From Pogonophryne albipinna (Eukaryota; Chordata; Actinopteri; Perciformes; Artedidraconidae), in NCBI GenBank assembly GCA_028583405.1, contig CM053247.1, positions 7,770,058 through 7,834,057 on the forward strand: 64,000 nucleotides of DNA. The letters run 5' to 3'. A program made the position numbers and the translations under genes. This document shows, piece by piece, positions 21,484 to 33,238 of this stretch. A model generated the notes under the pieces. The model was not told the origin of the DNA. It saw nothing but the letters and a program-made list of their open reading frames with translations, and did not search any database. Every line of letters begins with the position of its first letter. The stretch's first letter is position 1.

Positions 21484-22299
21484 TATACATAATCTACAGT
21501 AGAAAAGACAATAACCACAAATAATCCTAAATGTAAAATGTCAGTGCTTACACTTTGTGTCGGTTCTTCAACATTCCCATTCCTATTGCCCAACAGTTTG
21601 CTTCATAATTAGCCTCTAACTAGGTTTCATGTTCACCTAAATTCAGTTTATTCTAGAGATTTCTCATCTGTTCTTAGTTTTTTAATGTGATATATTGTGT
21701 ACTACTCTTCTACTATTGCCTGCAGCACCAACATTAAGGAAGGTTTTCTACGATTGAAGTGAATAAAACATCAATATTTCAGTTAATCATGCATGATTAA
21801 TTGTGGAAAGCCAAACTCAGGATTAATATTGTAATTATAGTGTAGTTTATAAAGTGCTTTTCTACATTACTTGGACAAAATGCAGGACAGGACAGAAGTT
21901 AAAGAGGACATATTCTGCTCATGTTCAGGTTGCTATTGTTGTCTCTACAACTATCCTATCTCTGTTTCTTATCCTATATCTAATAGAACTGCTCGTGTCT
22001 TGATAGATTGAGTGGGGAAGTTCATGAGATCTTTCTAGAGGGTTATCAAGAGTAACTTTTATCCATTGACCTTTTCCCTCTCTGTCTGTGTCTGTGTATT
22101 CTCTTGTTCCGATTAACCCAGCCAAATATTTTTTCTTGTTTTGTATCTATATCTACGCCAGGATCCGGAGTCGAGGCTGATCCTCTTGCTGTAGTCCTGT
22201 GTCTTGGATCCTCTATCCTGAGTTCTGGATTAAGTCGTGGACTTCGGGTCGTGGCTGAACCTGTCTCTGCGGTCCTGCCTTGGGTCTCGTCATGCTGCT

Positions 22300-22737
22300 T
22301 CCCTGATGGCTTCCACAGGGTTGTAGCTGACATCCTCGTGGATTCATCTTCTTATTACAGACACATGCATTTCCTAACATTCGGTCTATATGCTGTAAAA
22401 TGTATTATCTCTTCGATTTCCACACGGCATCTATTGCACGTCTGTCCGTCCTGGGAGAGGGATCCCTCCTCTGTTGCTCTCCCTGAGGTTTCTCCCATTT
22501 TTTCCCCTTAAACTGTGGGTTTTCTCTGGAAGTGTTTCCTTGTACGATGTGAGGGTATAAGGATAGAGGGTGTCGTTTTTTCTCATACTGATATTCTGAA
22601 CAATCTGTGCTGTTGTATTTGCTGTAAAGTGTCTCTACTGTAGGCTATTTTTATTATATGTACAGCACTTTGGCTCGACCAAAAATCGTTTATAAATGTG
22701 CTATATAAATAAAACTTGATTTGATTTGATTTGATCT
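22300..22737 (+). mobile_element. Fish retroposon 3' end with (GATTT)n tail
   Basis: Contains 'gtcctgggagagggatccct', 'cctgaggtttctcccatttt', 'tgtgagggtataaggataga', 'gctatataaataaaacttga' and a terminal ttgatttgatttgattt tail. This end is widespread in fish genomes; a shorter relative lies at 63340-63395. Upstream (21485-22299) I see no gene, only a few short frames. Confidence 0.55.
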
Positions 22738-22796
22738 ACTGTTACATGTTTCCATGCTTTAATATTGGAATATTACACTTAGCAGACCATTTACAT

Positions 22797-22903
22797 TAGG
22801 GGTGGGGGAAATAATCGATACAGCTTAGTATCGCGATACTTTGCGTGGCAAAATTGTGTCGATACAGAGACGCCAAGTATCGATATTTTATTATATAAAC
22901 TAG
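22797..22903 (+). repeat. Truncated 'gataatcgatac' repeat cut by an LTR
   Basis: The block taggggtgggggaaataatc with 'cagcttagtatcgcgatact' and 'aagtatcgatatttta' resembles one end of a common fish inverted-repeat element. It stops at the LTR border (22904). Confidence 0.4.
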
Positions 22904-23274
22904 TGTAACCGGCGTGGTTAAGCGGTCTCTGCGTTGTGTTGATAATGGACGAGACCCGAGCCAGCGTAGAGTTGAGACGATCTCTGTTTAATGACTGACA
23001 ACAGATAAAACGATCAGTTTCACATAAATTTCCCTCACAATGACTCCTCTCACATGGAACATTTTACGAAAAGGGCCAAGGAAACGTGAGGGACACAATA
23101 TATAGGGGGGAAAGTCCTCACAAAAAAAACTCCGCCAACTGATCTCCGACCTTGCCAGGTATTTAACATTCAATAAAATGAAGAACACAGAATAAAATAA
23201 TATAAAACACAGAATTTGTGTGATTATACAAAATTAAATTAAATAAACCCCACTGCATATTTACATCTGTTACA
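22904..23274 (-). mobile_element. LTR of the Ty3/gypsy element (3' LTR, minus orientation)
   Basis: A 371-bp block begins tgtaaccggcg and ends catctgttaca, with the TGTAAC...GTTACA ends expected of an LTR. Immediately inside it, on the minus strand, lies a purine tract (aggggggagag at 23286-23275) that fits a polypurine tract. The partner 5' LTR is not found at the other end, so the element is 5'-truncated. Confidence 0.75.
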
Positions 23275-23993
23275 CTCTCCCCCCTAGAATTACACACAAT
23301 TCTGAGCACCAAAACAATCCACACATATAACACCTCGGCCATGAAATACACAAACAAAGTGTATGGAATCAGCAATACAAACTTCCTACTGAAAGGATAA
23401 GAGAATCAGATCATTACCCGGTGCCTAGCAATAACACATGACTCCCTCTAGACCAGTGGTTCCCAACCTGGGGGGCGCCAAAGATCGCAGGGGGGGCGCC
23501 AGGCCTCAGATGATTTGAGGCCAAATATCATATTTAGATTTTTTTTTTTTTTTAACGCAATACATGATTGTCACTAAAAGCCTTGTCTCTACATTACAAT
23601 AAAATATAAAAAATAATTGATAAATTAATTTGAATACAGATTCAAGTTAGTAGCTATTATAGGCATAAAAAGACAGAAATGTATAACTTTTTCTTTAATA
23701 TAAATGTTTCTTCTGCGCGTTAAGTGTCCAAACCGGGCTTATCTGGATAAGCGCATTTTTTAAACATAGTCATTGTCCATGCCGGTTTCAGTTGGATTAT
23801 TTGTCACAGTTGCTCCGATCAGATCGGTCTCCTCCATTTTGTAGATTATTTACAACTTTTGAATCCACATAAACACATCGGCAAAATCCGGCTTACTTTG
23901 AGCATGTGTTTTAAACAGTTTAATCCCTTTGTGAATTGTTTCCACTTGCGCCGTCCTTTAATTTCTTCATACAGTGGGAATCCAAATGAATTA

Positions 23994-25301
23994 CCGTAAT
24001 TTTCGGACTATAAAGCGCACCTGAATATAAGCCGCAGCAGCTAAATTGAACGATGTGTAAACCGCACTGGACTATAAGCCGCAAGTGTTTTAATGTTTAA
24101 TTACCATATGTAAGGGTTCGTGCACAGAGGGGATTGTCGGGAAAGAGATGGCTGTTTGAGGAAGCTCCCATTTATTAACATTTCAACAAACAAGTTGCAT
24201 ATTTGCATAACGTATTCAAGTGTTACCATTTAGTGCAATAGTAGCTACAGACCATGTACTGTGCTGTGTAAACTGTACTGTATCACATAGCGTTTCAGAC
24301 ACACAAACTTTTCAACTTTCAAACCACTGATCTACATTATAGCCTACAGTAGTACCATAACAAAAAACAAAGCTTACAGCGCTTGACGAGGCAATATCAA
24401 TGGCTAAATTAAATGTGTTTTTTTAAAAGTGCAAAATAAAGTGCCTATAACACGACAGTAAGCGCGTAAGCCTAAAGTTGCAGTAACACGGCTGCTTAAA
24501 ATATACGGTAATCGGCCTACCAGAAAAGTCATTAATCCTCATCTTCGTCTTCTTCCTGCGTACTAAAACCAACAAAGTCCTCATCTTCAGTGTCGGAAAC
24601 GAACAGGCTCAGGGTGGCTTCGTCAGCCTCTCTCCTTCGTTGTCGCTCTCAAAACCAACGAACTCCTCTTCGTCACTGTCGGAATCGAACAGCCTCTGAA
24701 GGGCCTCAGCTGTGGCGGCGTCCTCCTCTTCATCACGCAGCAGTCCAGCCTTTCGGAACCCGTTGGTGATCGTGGATGTTTTGACACTCCTCCACGCTGT
24801 CAGGATCCACTCGCAAACTTGAGCGAAAGTTGCTTTTCGCATGCGACCAGTTTTGGTGAATGATTTATCGCCAGATTGACTGCCTTTAACTTAAAAGCTG
24901 CATCATATGCATGTCTACGTTTGTTTTCCATAATGAGGGTTTGTGCATGAAAACTTCCTTTGCACAAACTGTCTCGCTCTCGTAATGTCTGTCTGTCTTG
25001 CTCTCGTTCTGTCTCTCGTACCACTCTCGGTTCCACTTTTACTTTTGCGCGCTACCTGTCTCACTCTTTTCCGGCCTCCAGCTTTTCCTGCTGGAGCCCG
25101 CCGCTTAAAGGTGGGGGGCGCGGACAGGCCATAGAGCCCATAGAGTTAAAGGTGGTGGACTGTAACCTGTAAAATCCATAGATTTAGGAGGTCCCCTAGT
25201 GGCCGTTAGCTGTACAAATCCATAGATTAGCCGCACCGTTATATAAACCGCAGGGTCGAAAAATGGGGAAAAAGTCGCGGCTTATAGTCCGAAAATTACG
25301 G
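23994..25301 (-). mobile_element. pogo/Tigger-like Tc1-mariner element, internally deleted
   Basis: Ends ccgtaattttcggactata and tatagtccgaaaattacgg are a perfect 19-bp inverted repeat, with TA on both sides (23992-23993 and 25302-25303). Subterminal 'agccgca' / 'tcgcggct' blocks are also inverted. It is inserted in the hAT at 23454-25557. The coding region keeps only the two ends of the transposase. Confidence 0.92.
24609..24931 (-). pseudogene. pogo-type transposase with the catalytic domain deleted
   Basis: Minus strand, start at 24931: MENKRRHAYDAAFKLKAVNL, the CENP-B/pogo helix-turn-helix start. It breaks off near 24860 and resumes in another frame with 'FAQVCEWILTAWRSV', 'GFRKAGLL' and an acidic tail ('DSDSDEEEFVGFESD'), the usual C-terminus of pogo-derived proteins in fish. 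The DDE domain is deleted, so the product could bind at most. Confidence 0.8.
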
Positions 25302-25736
25302 TAATCCTGAGTCCAATAACCATCAAAGTCACTCCAATAGTGCTCCTTAATTACGCTTTCATCCTCCTTTAACAAAATACATCACATTCATCCAGTTTGT
25401 GACAGTAGTTGTAGCATTTTGAGACTTTGAAACTTTAATTACCGCTGTTGCGCCCCTCCCCCCCCCTCCCCTTGTGTGTGTTAGTGTGGGGGGGGGGCGC
25501 AACTTCCAACAGGAGTCATTTGGGGGGGCTCTTGGGAAAAAAGGTTGGGAACCACTGCTCTAGACAAAATGAGATGCCTTATACATCACACATACGGCCA
25601 AACCATGTGGATACACAAAATAAAGTGTGACATACAGCAGCAGAGTTAACCAAAAACATTCCTTTGTCACAAGAAAAAAACATTATACATATAATAACAA
25701 TAAAACAAAACATCAATCCTATGCCACCCCAATTTC

Positions 25737-28140
25737 TCACACATGGATAACAGCACAGAGGCCTGAATCAACCCCTAGAACAGACTCAAGTTGTGTCATG
25801 GACTCAATCAGACGACACACTGGCCTAAAGATTCTGCCAAACCGAGAGGCAAGCCCCCCATTGGCAGTCGGACACTGCTGTGGACCAGGATGGGCAGACA
25901 GTGACTGTAACAGGGGAACAGGGATTGGGGCAGGAACATCCAAAGCAGGGGAAATTGCCAGAGAGGGAGACAGTGGACACTCTGAACTAACTGAGCCATG
26001 AATGGAGGACTGTTCGTGGACCCATGAGGCAGTGCGGCTATCTGCCCCATACTTGCCAACCCTCCCGATTTTTGCGGGAGACTCCCGATTTCATAGCCCT
26101 CTCCCGGTTTCCTCCCGGGGTCATATTTCTCCCGCATTTCTCCCGATTTCTGACAAAATCAGATTTACTCACGACTGTTTCCACTCGGACTTATATTAAT
26201 ACAGCTACACCATTGTTTGGTTTCCATGGTAGCGCGTCTCTTTAGCAGCGCGCACAACTGAAAGTCTAAAGAGGGTGAGGCAGATAGTCACAGAAAACAG
26301 AACAAGAATCGACAACTCGAACCTCTGCTCACTCCTTTGCTGTAAAATACAGGTCCAGCCCACACATATGCTCCATCAAGGATGGTGCGACAGGCCGCAA
26401 GACAGTGCACTTACAACTACAATAAGCATGTTAATGTTAATCTAACAGCTCCGGCGATCCACTAACACCCCCCCCCCCCCAGCGGTGGTTTTGAAATGCT
26501 CCCGATTTCTGAGGCCTCAAGGTTGGCAAGTATGATCTGCCCAGACAAGAGCACTCGAAAGGGAACCAGCAAGAGACGATCCGGCAGCAGCAGCAGCAGC
26601 AGCTGTAGTATCCAACTCAGAGATTGCAGTCTTGTGCAAATCAGTTGCAGGGGGAACATCGGCCAAGCTAACAGTAGGCATGGACAAAGGAGCAGGACTG
26701 CCATTTGAGGCCTCTTCCAGGGGCAGGAAGTCAACCTGGAGCATCAGGTTCCGATGGACAACACGTTCATTCCCTTCTCGATCCTTGATCCGGTATATAT
26801 GCAAGGCAGGTTTTGAGGCCACCACGGTGTAAATGATAGGCATCCACTTGTCAGAAAGCTTACGTTTCCCCCTGGCTCCTTTGTTCGCCAGCAGCACCCT
26901 GTCACCAAAAGACAGGGGATGACCTCTGACCCGTTTATTGTATTGTTCACATTGATGTTGTTGCTCAGCAGTGTTGTTCTTTTGAGCCAGCACCATGGCG
27001 CAGTGAAGGTAATCCAAAAGGGATTTGACATAAGCGTCGTAGTCACACACTGTGTCATCATGCAATACATTCTTGAAAAGAAGGTCAACCAGCAGTCTGG
27101 GGACCCTCCCGAACATCAAATAGAAAGGCGCAAACCCAGTGGTCTCATGAATGGTACAGTTGTACACAAAAGTCATGGTCTGGACCATTTGTGGCCATTT
27201 CTGTTTGGAACGGAGGGGTAGAGATCTCAGCATGTTGCCCAGGGTGCGATTAAACCTTTCAGTACCGCCATTACCCATGGGGTGGTAAGGTGGAGTACGA
27301 GACTTGTTGACGCCTGACAACTCGAGTAGCTCTGCGATCAGCTCACTTTCAAAGTTGGCCCCCTGGTCAGAATGGAGGCGCTGAGGGAAGCCATAAATAC
27401 AGAAAAAGCTGTCCCACAGCTTCTTCGCCACCCTTTTAGCGGTCTGATCCTAACAGGAAAAGGCATGAGCCAACTTGGTGAAGTGATCGGTGATCACAAG
27501 AACATCCACAGACTTGTTGTTATTATCCTCAGCCGATCAAAAGTCAATACACACAAGTTCCAGAGGGGCAGAGGTCTTAATACTCTCCAATGGGGCTCTT
27601 GCGGAGGGCTCAGGGGCCTTGCTGAGTATTTATCTGTGACAGCTCCTGACATGATTGCGAATATCCTTTTCCATATCATACCAGAAGAACCGCTGGCTGG
27701 CCAGAGACAGTGTGCAGGGCTGACCTTGATGACCAGCATGGTCATGAACACCAGCCAATGCATCTGCTTTCAGAGTCTCAGGCACAACAAACTGGAACTT
27801 TTTGTGTTTTGTCAGAGGGTTCTTTGTGACCCTATAAAGGATGCCGATCGTGAGTGTCAGTCTTTCCCACTGCTTAAGAATTCTCAGAGTTTCAAGGCTC
27901 TCATTGCAGCGTTCACGTCTAGAAGGCCTGCGTTTCCTGTCAACATAGAGAACAACCCGTGAGATGACTGGGTCCTGTTGTTGGTGAGACCGGAGGTCAG
28001 CAAGAGACAAAGATGGCAACACATCCTGGCCAGGAGGCTCCAATGAGGTAAGATGACCGGCTAGAGAGGACGCACGTAGCCCACTCATCGAATGAGGAGA
28101 GGATAGAGGAGACATCCTCACTGGACATTGAGACATCAAG
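25737..28140 (-). pseudogene. Ty3/gypsy integrase and pol C-terminus
   Basis: Read in reverse from 28140: a linker, an HHCC zinc-binding domain ('HDHAGHQG' and 'RSCHRC'-like cysteines near 27640), then the DDE core with the first Asp in 'ELVCIDF' (near 27540), the second in 'LHSDQGANF' (about 27370) and the Glu in 'NGGTERFNRT' (about 27260), then a chromatin-distal C-terminal region with 'RVLLANKGARGKRKLSDKW'. In-frame stops occur near 27533 and 27450. The C-terminal tail is interrupted at 26535 by the 487-bp element; after removing that element and one copy of its 8-bp duplication, the frame runs on to a TGA at 25737-25739 ('RFGRIFRPVCRLIESM'). A (GCT)n-like Ala run near 26590 is coding. Confidence 0.88.
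26048..26534. mobile_element. Small inverted-repeat element with 8-bp target duplication
   Basis: Ends catacttgccaacc and ggttggcaagtatg are a perfect 14-bp inverted repeat; flanks are a perfect duplication atctgccc (26040-26047 and 26535-26542). Subterminal 'ctcccgattt' blocks repeat several times at both ends. The 8-bp duplication fits the hAT superfamily. It sits in the gypsy pol coding region. A C-rich run occurs at 26467-26480. Confidence 0.9.
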
Positions 28141-29766
28141 GGCCGACGAGGGCAATGGGTGTGTCAGTGATTGTGACTGGCAGGTGAGACGGAAGGAGTC
28201 CTGCACAAATTCGTCACTGACATCACAGGCCCGGTCCAGCAACTCAGAGTAAGGCTCGAGCAACAACTGTTCTCTCAAAGGCTTCACAAACGGTTCCCTA
28301 CTGAGAGCATCTGCAACCACATTCAGCCTACCAGGAATGTGTTTGATCTCAAAGGAGTACGGCACCAATTTGGAGACCCAACGCTGCTCACATGCATCAA
28401 GTTTGGGTTTGGTCAAGATGTATGTGAGAGGATTGTTGTCTGACCAGACAGTGAACCTGTGACACATCAGCCAATGACTGAATGTATCACATACTGCCCA
28501 TTTGAGCGCCAAGAACTCAAGCATGTGAGCAGGATAGTTGAGTTGGCTGCGACTGAGAGACTTACTGGCGAAGGCAATGGGCCTTGCTATCTCCTCACCA
28601 GCATGCACCTGGGACAAAACAGCACCCAAACCATCAAGGGAGGCATCGGTGGAGAGGATGAAAGGCCTATCAAAGTCTGGGTGAGCCAGCACTACACTAT
28701 TGAGGAGCGCACTCTTCAGATCTTCAAAGGCTTTCTCACAGACAGGAGTCCAATCCTGAGGAGTCAATTTCCGGAAGGTACCGGCTCTCCGCCGACCAGG
28801 GGAATTTTTCACACTCCTCTTCGTCCCTGCGGTCAAAGCGTACAGCGGTTTGGTGATGGAAGAGCAGCGAGGAATGAAATGCTGGTAGTACAGTGCCATC
28901 CCAAGGAAAGATTTGACCTTCTGCTGAGATGGAGTACAGCCGTCACCGTCCATAAGGTCCTCTTTCCTGAAAGCAGATATGACCTCCACCTTCCCCTGAT
29001 CGACTGAGACACCATCACTGCTAACCACATGGCCAAGAAACCGCACAGACCTGCGAAGGAAGTGGCACTTCTTCTGAGACAGCTTCAGATTGTTAGCTCT
29101 GAGACGTGAGAAGACCGTCTCGAGTCGACTCAGGGCTTCCACTTCAGATGGAGCGAAAACCAGCAGGTCGTCCATATAACAGAGGAGGCTGGAGAAGTTC
29201 AAGTCACCAAAAACACTCATCATCATCATCCGCATAAAGGATGCAGGACTGTTGCATAGCCCCTGGGGAAGTCTGTTGTACTCATATAAGCCCAATGGTG
29301 TTGTGAAGGCTGTGTACCGTCTGTCAGACTCATGGAGGGGGACATTGTAGAAGCCTGATGTGAGATCCATGGTGCTGTAAAAGGCATTCCCTCCAAGGGC
29401 GGCAAGGCAGTCTCCCTGATGGGGCAATGGGTGGGCATCTTTGACTGTCTTGGCATTCAGCCAACGAAAGTCAGTGCAGATCCTCAATTTACCTGTCTTC
29501 TTCCAGACCAGAACCAGCGGCGAGGCATACTCGCTGACTGACTTGCTGATAATGCCCTTCAACTCCATCTCAGACAAGACTTCTCTCAGTTTGTGGTAGT
29601 GTGCTGGAGGGACGCGACAGTAGGGGAGCCGGGAGGGATGATCATCAGTGAGGTGTATTCGATGGACAAACCCATTTGCTTCCCCGCAGTCTAGCTTGTC
29701 CTTGGAAAATATATCCTGGTGAGTGAGAACAAGGTCAGCCAGACGCTGCTTCCATTCGCCCGACAC
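27997..29766 (-). pseudogene. Ty3/gypsy reverse transcriptase-RNase H
   Basis: An open frame of 589 codons. The reverse transcriptase palm shows 'LVLVWKKTGKLRICTDFRWL', 'GFYNVPLHE' (first catalytic Asp block 'STMDLTSGF'), 'LPQGLCNSPASF' and the catalytic 'CYMDDLLVF'. The RNase H domain follows with 'FILSTDASLDGLGAVLSQ', 'LEFLALKWAV' and 'VWSDNNPLTYI'. The tail is cut off near 28050 by a frameshift, after which the integrase zinc domain continues in another frame. The junction with protease upstream is also frameshifted, near 29820. This enzyme pair would copy element RNA into DNA in cytoplasmic particles. Confidence 0.93.
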
Positions 29767-29783
29767 CTCGCAGCCATCAATGT

Positions 29784-30752
29784 CTATGTCCGCAAAACCA
29801 CATTCCTTGAGTTGTTGAAGGTGGTTTCTGGTTTGAAGACCGGTTCAGCAGGCTGATCTGCCTGTGACCTGTTCACACCCTGGGAGATGTGGAGATCCTC
29901 TACAGTAACACAAGGAAAGACGTCAGCCACTTTGGCATTGCGGCGTAACATCACAGCTTTCTTTGTCGAGTTCATGATCTTCATTGGGACCCAGCGATCT
30001 CCCCACATTGGTGGTACGACCCGCCCAACAATGATGTTCTTTGGGGCTGAAAGGGAGGATGTTGGTTCCACAATGACAGTGCTCCCTGGTGACACAGGTG
30101 CTCTACCGGGTAATTTCCCCCAGACCAAATACTCTTGCTGAGGGGCAAGTGTGACAGCCTGCTGCAGTCTGACAGTACCAATCTTGTTAGGCAACTCAGG
30201 ACCAGACCAGCGTGTGATGCCACTGAGCATCTGAAGAAACTGTTCACACTCTGGGTCTGAGGTGCTCGAAGATATGAGCTCCCAGTACTTTTCATCAGAC
30301 TTCATCTTCTGTATCATGGGTCTGATAACGTTGCTCCCAATGATTAACTCGTCCCTCTGGCCAGGAACAAGGAAGGTTGGCACAATGAACTTAGATCCAA
30401 CAATCTCAATGTCAAGGTCATAGATACATGTGGGTCGTGTCGTGAGGCCACCACAGCCAACTAGGATCACATTTCCAGGAACAGGCTGAGGATTCAGAAT
30501 GACGCCAGTGGCCTTAAGCCTGGACTCCGCCTCCTCACTGAGCGTGCATGACATGCTCCCTGAATCAAGCATCCCTCTCAATGTAGACCGGCTACTGATG
30601 ACCACTGGAGCATAAAACAAGTCGCTACCCCCCTCCACCTTATGTGATCCCACACAAATCACCGTCTTATCATCAGGAAGACTACTAGAACAGTTCGCAT
30701 AGACAGACTGCGAATCTTCCTCCCTGCTGAGGGTGTCACCAGCACTGCCCAT
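29784..30752 (-). pseudogene. Ty3/gypsy aspartic protease region
   Basis: The frame includes 'RGMLDSGSMSCTLSEE', with the catalytic DSG triad of a retropepsin, then 'VILVGCGGLTT' and 'DELIIGSNVI', the usual second half of the fold. About 150 residues of linker follow before the reverse transcriptase. The frame is open but shifts out of register with the polymerase near 29820. It begins 26 bases after the gag stop in a different frame, so expression would have required frameshifting or readthrough in the original element. Confidence 0.88.
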
Positions 30753-30778
30753 GTTACCCCTCTCATTACATGGGCTGG

Positions 30779-31797
30779 CTAGTTTAAATCAGAATTGGAG
30801 GGTGAAGGGGCAGGCGTGGTTGGGGAGCGGGAGGCTTGTGGGCACTCAAGCCTCATGTGACCAGGGCCAAAGCAGTTGAGGCACAATCGGTAAAGTCTGC
30901 AATGCGCGTGGGTTGAATGGGTGTCTGAACTACAAACTCTACATGTAGTGGGAACTGAACCGTGCTGGTGATAGGGTCGGCCAGCTTGCCGATTGCGTGG
31001 TTGACTGTTTTCAGGCTGACGGGAAACTGCTTGATGGTAACCTGGCCGTTGGCTGCTCTCGAAGGAAGCAGAGCACAATGACAGAACTTTATCAAATATA
31101 GCCACTAGCTGCTGAACACCAGGCTCCTTGGTTGATGAGTCAATGGTGGCAGGGGCTGAGTTAGAAACAGCAGCAAGGGGTGAAGGCAGTGCATTAGATG
31201 CATGTTGACTCACTAGCACATTGTCCAGACGAGGTTGATCGCAGACCCCCACAGGGGTAGGCAGAGAGGTCTGATGGGGATTCAACTGGCATATCCCGAA
31301 GGCAGCTTGTGTACCGCCAGGACATGAAGAACGGAAAGAATCAGCCACAGGGCTCTGACTGCAAGCTGACAAACACTCTGTGTGTCGGGACTCAGATGCT
31401 GTCCTCCTCACATTTCTCGTGTAACTATCCAAACGACCCTGGACCTCGTATGCAGTCCACTGCTCAGGTGCCTTCAGCTGGAATGACATGGCAAGACTGG
31501 GATCGGGGCAGTGATTAATGAACATCATAACCACTTCAGCACTGGGGTCCTCAACAGACCTACCTCGTATCCTCAGGCACTCGTCAACAGCATCAATGGA
31601 TTTGTTGAGGCAAATCCAGTAATCCATGGCACTTTCATTTGCACGGGGGATGGTACTATAGAAATCTTTCATTGGCAAATTGGAGTACGAGAGCTCGCTA
31701 AAGTTACCTTTTGAATATGTCGAACACTGCTGCAGGCAGGGCAGTGACATCCAGTTCGGGGCGACTGCGGAGCGACACTTTCACCACATCCCTACAC
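30779..31797 (-). pseudogene. Ty3/gypsy gag, N-terminally truncated
   Basis: The 3' part encodes a nucleocapsid-like zinc knuckle 'CLNCFGPGHMRLEC' (CX2CX4HX4C), preceded by a second Cys-rich 'CRVCSSDTHS'. The capsid-like part includes 'AMDYWICLNKSIDAVDE'. Near 31715 a frameshift separates this from an upstream piece ('DVVKVSLRSRPELDVT') that stops at about 31797. Gag would form the particle shell. Confidence 0.85.
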
Positions 31798-32939
31798 TCA
31801 AAAAAGTGAACTCTGTGAGTTGTTGAATCTAATGAATGCATTTTTACCCAATTGAATTGATATATCTGAGTTAGCTGTTTAAACCTAGTTGATTTAAGTA
31901 GGGTCTTCTTAAAATGGATACCTGTTGAAGCCACATATGCTGCTTGATTATCTCCAACGCAACACAGCTGTGTAAATCGCACGGGCACTGTGCGCAGAGG
32001 CTCGCATCAGGGATATGATTGTGACGCAGGCTTTTTTGCGGTGAGGAAGGACAGGAGAAGCTGAAGAAGCAATTGCAGAGACCTCAGCGACATCCAAATG
32101 AATATGAGTGAGTATGTTTTTCCTATGCAACATTTTAAGTTGGGTTATAAACATGCGGTTAGAATGTGAAATTGAGAGTGTTGTAACTCGCAGAAATATC
32201 TGCAATATTTTAGCATATGGCAGCTAAGGTTGGCTAGCTGGAAAGTTAGCTAACTAACTTAATGCTAGCCAGCAGGAATACATCACAGGAGCAACCAAAC
32301 AGTTTTAAATTGAATTAGAAATGACTGACTGAAATAAGTACGTTTTGACTGAAGTGAATACCCAAGTGGTTCAGACTTGTGTGTTGTGACATTTTAATTT
32401 AATATTGTGAAAGTGGCGCGAAGATGGCTGTTGGTCGGGTTTAGGGGTATGTGTTTGACTGTCAGTAAGCAGGACCGGCTATTAACCGGCGGCAACTGAG
32501 CTGCCTGCGGCGGGGGAAGACAGAAGCTTGCAGATAAAGAACAGACTGTGTGATAGCAGTTATTTTAGGCACCACTAATGTTACAGTGTGAGGGCTAGCT
32601 TGCTAACGGTAAACCAGCTAGTGGTTGGGCGAGTGAGAGAGGGAGCGGGGCTCAGTGATGCAAATTAGTCGCTTTTCGGCGCCTCCCGCTTTTTTAACGC
32701 TGATTTGTGTGACTTGTGTAATTCGTGGAGAACCGAAGAGTTTTCGTTTGGGGGGGGGGGGTTTGGAATCCGTCAGTCCGACTGATGGACAACTTCTCAC
32801 TTCAAAAAAGAAGAAGAAATCTAGAACGCGAAATAATTAAACCAGCGAGTGCCTGGTTTTCCTGGCCAAGGACAGGTTCCTTAAACACAACACGTGCGTA
32901 ACGTGTCTTCACGTGGTATATGTCTCGTCTGAAAGGAGT
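31798..32939. other. Intergenic repeat-like stretch, no gene recognised
   Basis: Begins at the truncation point of the gypsy element with 'acactcaaaaaagtgaactc', which looks like a transposon terminus. It includes 'ggctagctggaaagttagct' (32229-32250) and a G-run at 32751-32761. Short open frames are present, but none shows a domain or codon pattern I recognise. Confidence 0.4.
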
Positions 32940-33238
32940 TGTGACCATAGACTGTATATATAAATGGACGTAGGGTCCGTGACGTTACCCATAGGATTCT
33001 GCAGAGTTGCCGAGAAGCCCTTAGTAGGCGGAGTCGGCCACTAACGGCTCGACAGTGACATCAGAGTTGAACTCCCGCCTGTTCCAGCCTGTTCCAAATA
33101 AGGGCAAAGAGGCGGAGCCGAGGCGGGACCTGCTGCCATCGAGCTGGAAGTTCCAGAGCTAGCTGGAGCTACCAAGCTAAGCTAACATGCTCCCCATCTG
33201 CACACTGCCGTGGCATTTTACGTTTCTAAGGTAAGCGG
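32940..33238 (+). repeat. Dispersed fish repeat ('agactgtatatataaatgga')
   Basis: The start 'tgaccatagactgtatatat' followed by 'ggacgtagggtccgtgacgt' and 'cccataggattctgcagagt' is a repeat found many times in fish genomes. Its end coincides with the insertion site of the hAT at 33239 (ctaag|gtaagcgg). Confidence 0.5.

Larger units (their letters stand above)
23454..25557. mobile_element. Non-autonomous hAT carrying a pogo element
   Basis: Ends cagtggttcccaacct and aggttgggaaccactg are inverted repeats of 16 bp, flanked by a perfect 8-bp duplication ctctagac (23446-23453 and 25558-25565). G-rich runs (ggggggcgcc; gggggggggcgc) sit inside each end. It lies in the 3' untranslated region of the gypsy element and is itself interrupted at 23994-25301. 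No hAT transposase remains. Confidence 0.92.
22904..31797 (-). mobile_element. Ty3/gypsy LTR retrotransposon, 5'-truncated and nested
   Basis: On the minus strand the order is gag (zinc knuckle), protease, reverse transcriptase-RNase H, integrase, untranslated region, polypurine tract, LTR, which is the Ty3/gypsy order (integrase last). The 5' LTR and the first part of gag are missing: the gag frame stops abruptly at about 31797 in unrelated sequence. Two insertions split the 3' half: the hAT at 23454-25557 in the untranslated region and a small element at 26048-26534 inside the pol C-terminus. No envelope-like frame follows pol. Several frameshifts and stops make it inactive. Confidence 0.9.

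Noticed and set aside
26919..29007. Plus-strand frames at 26.9-29.0 kb
   Set aside because: Antisense of gypsy pol.
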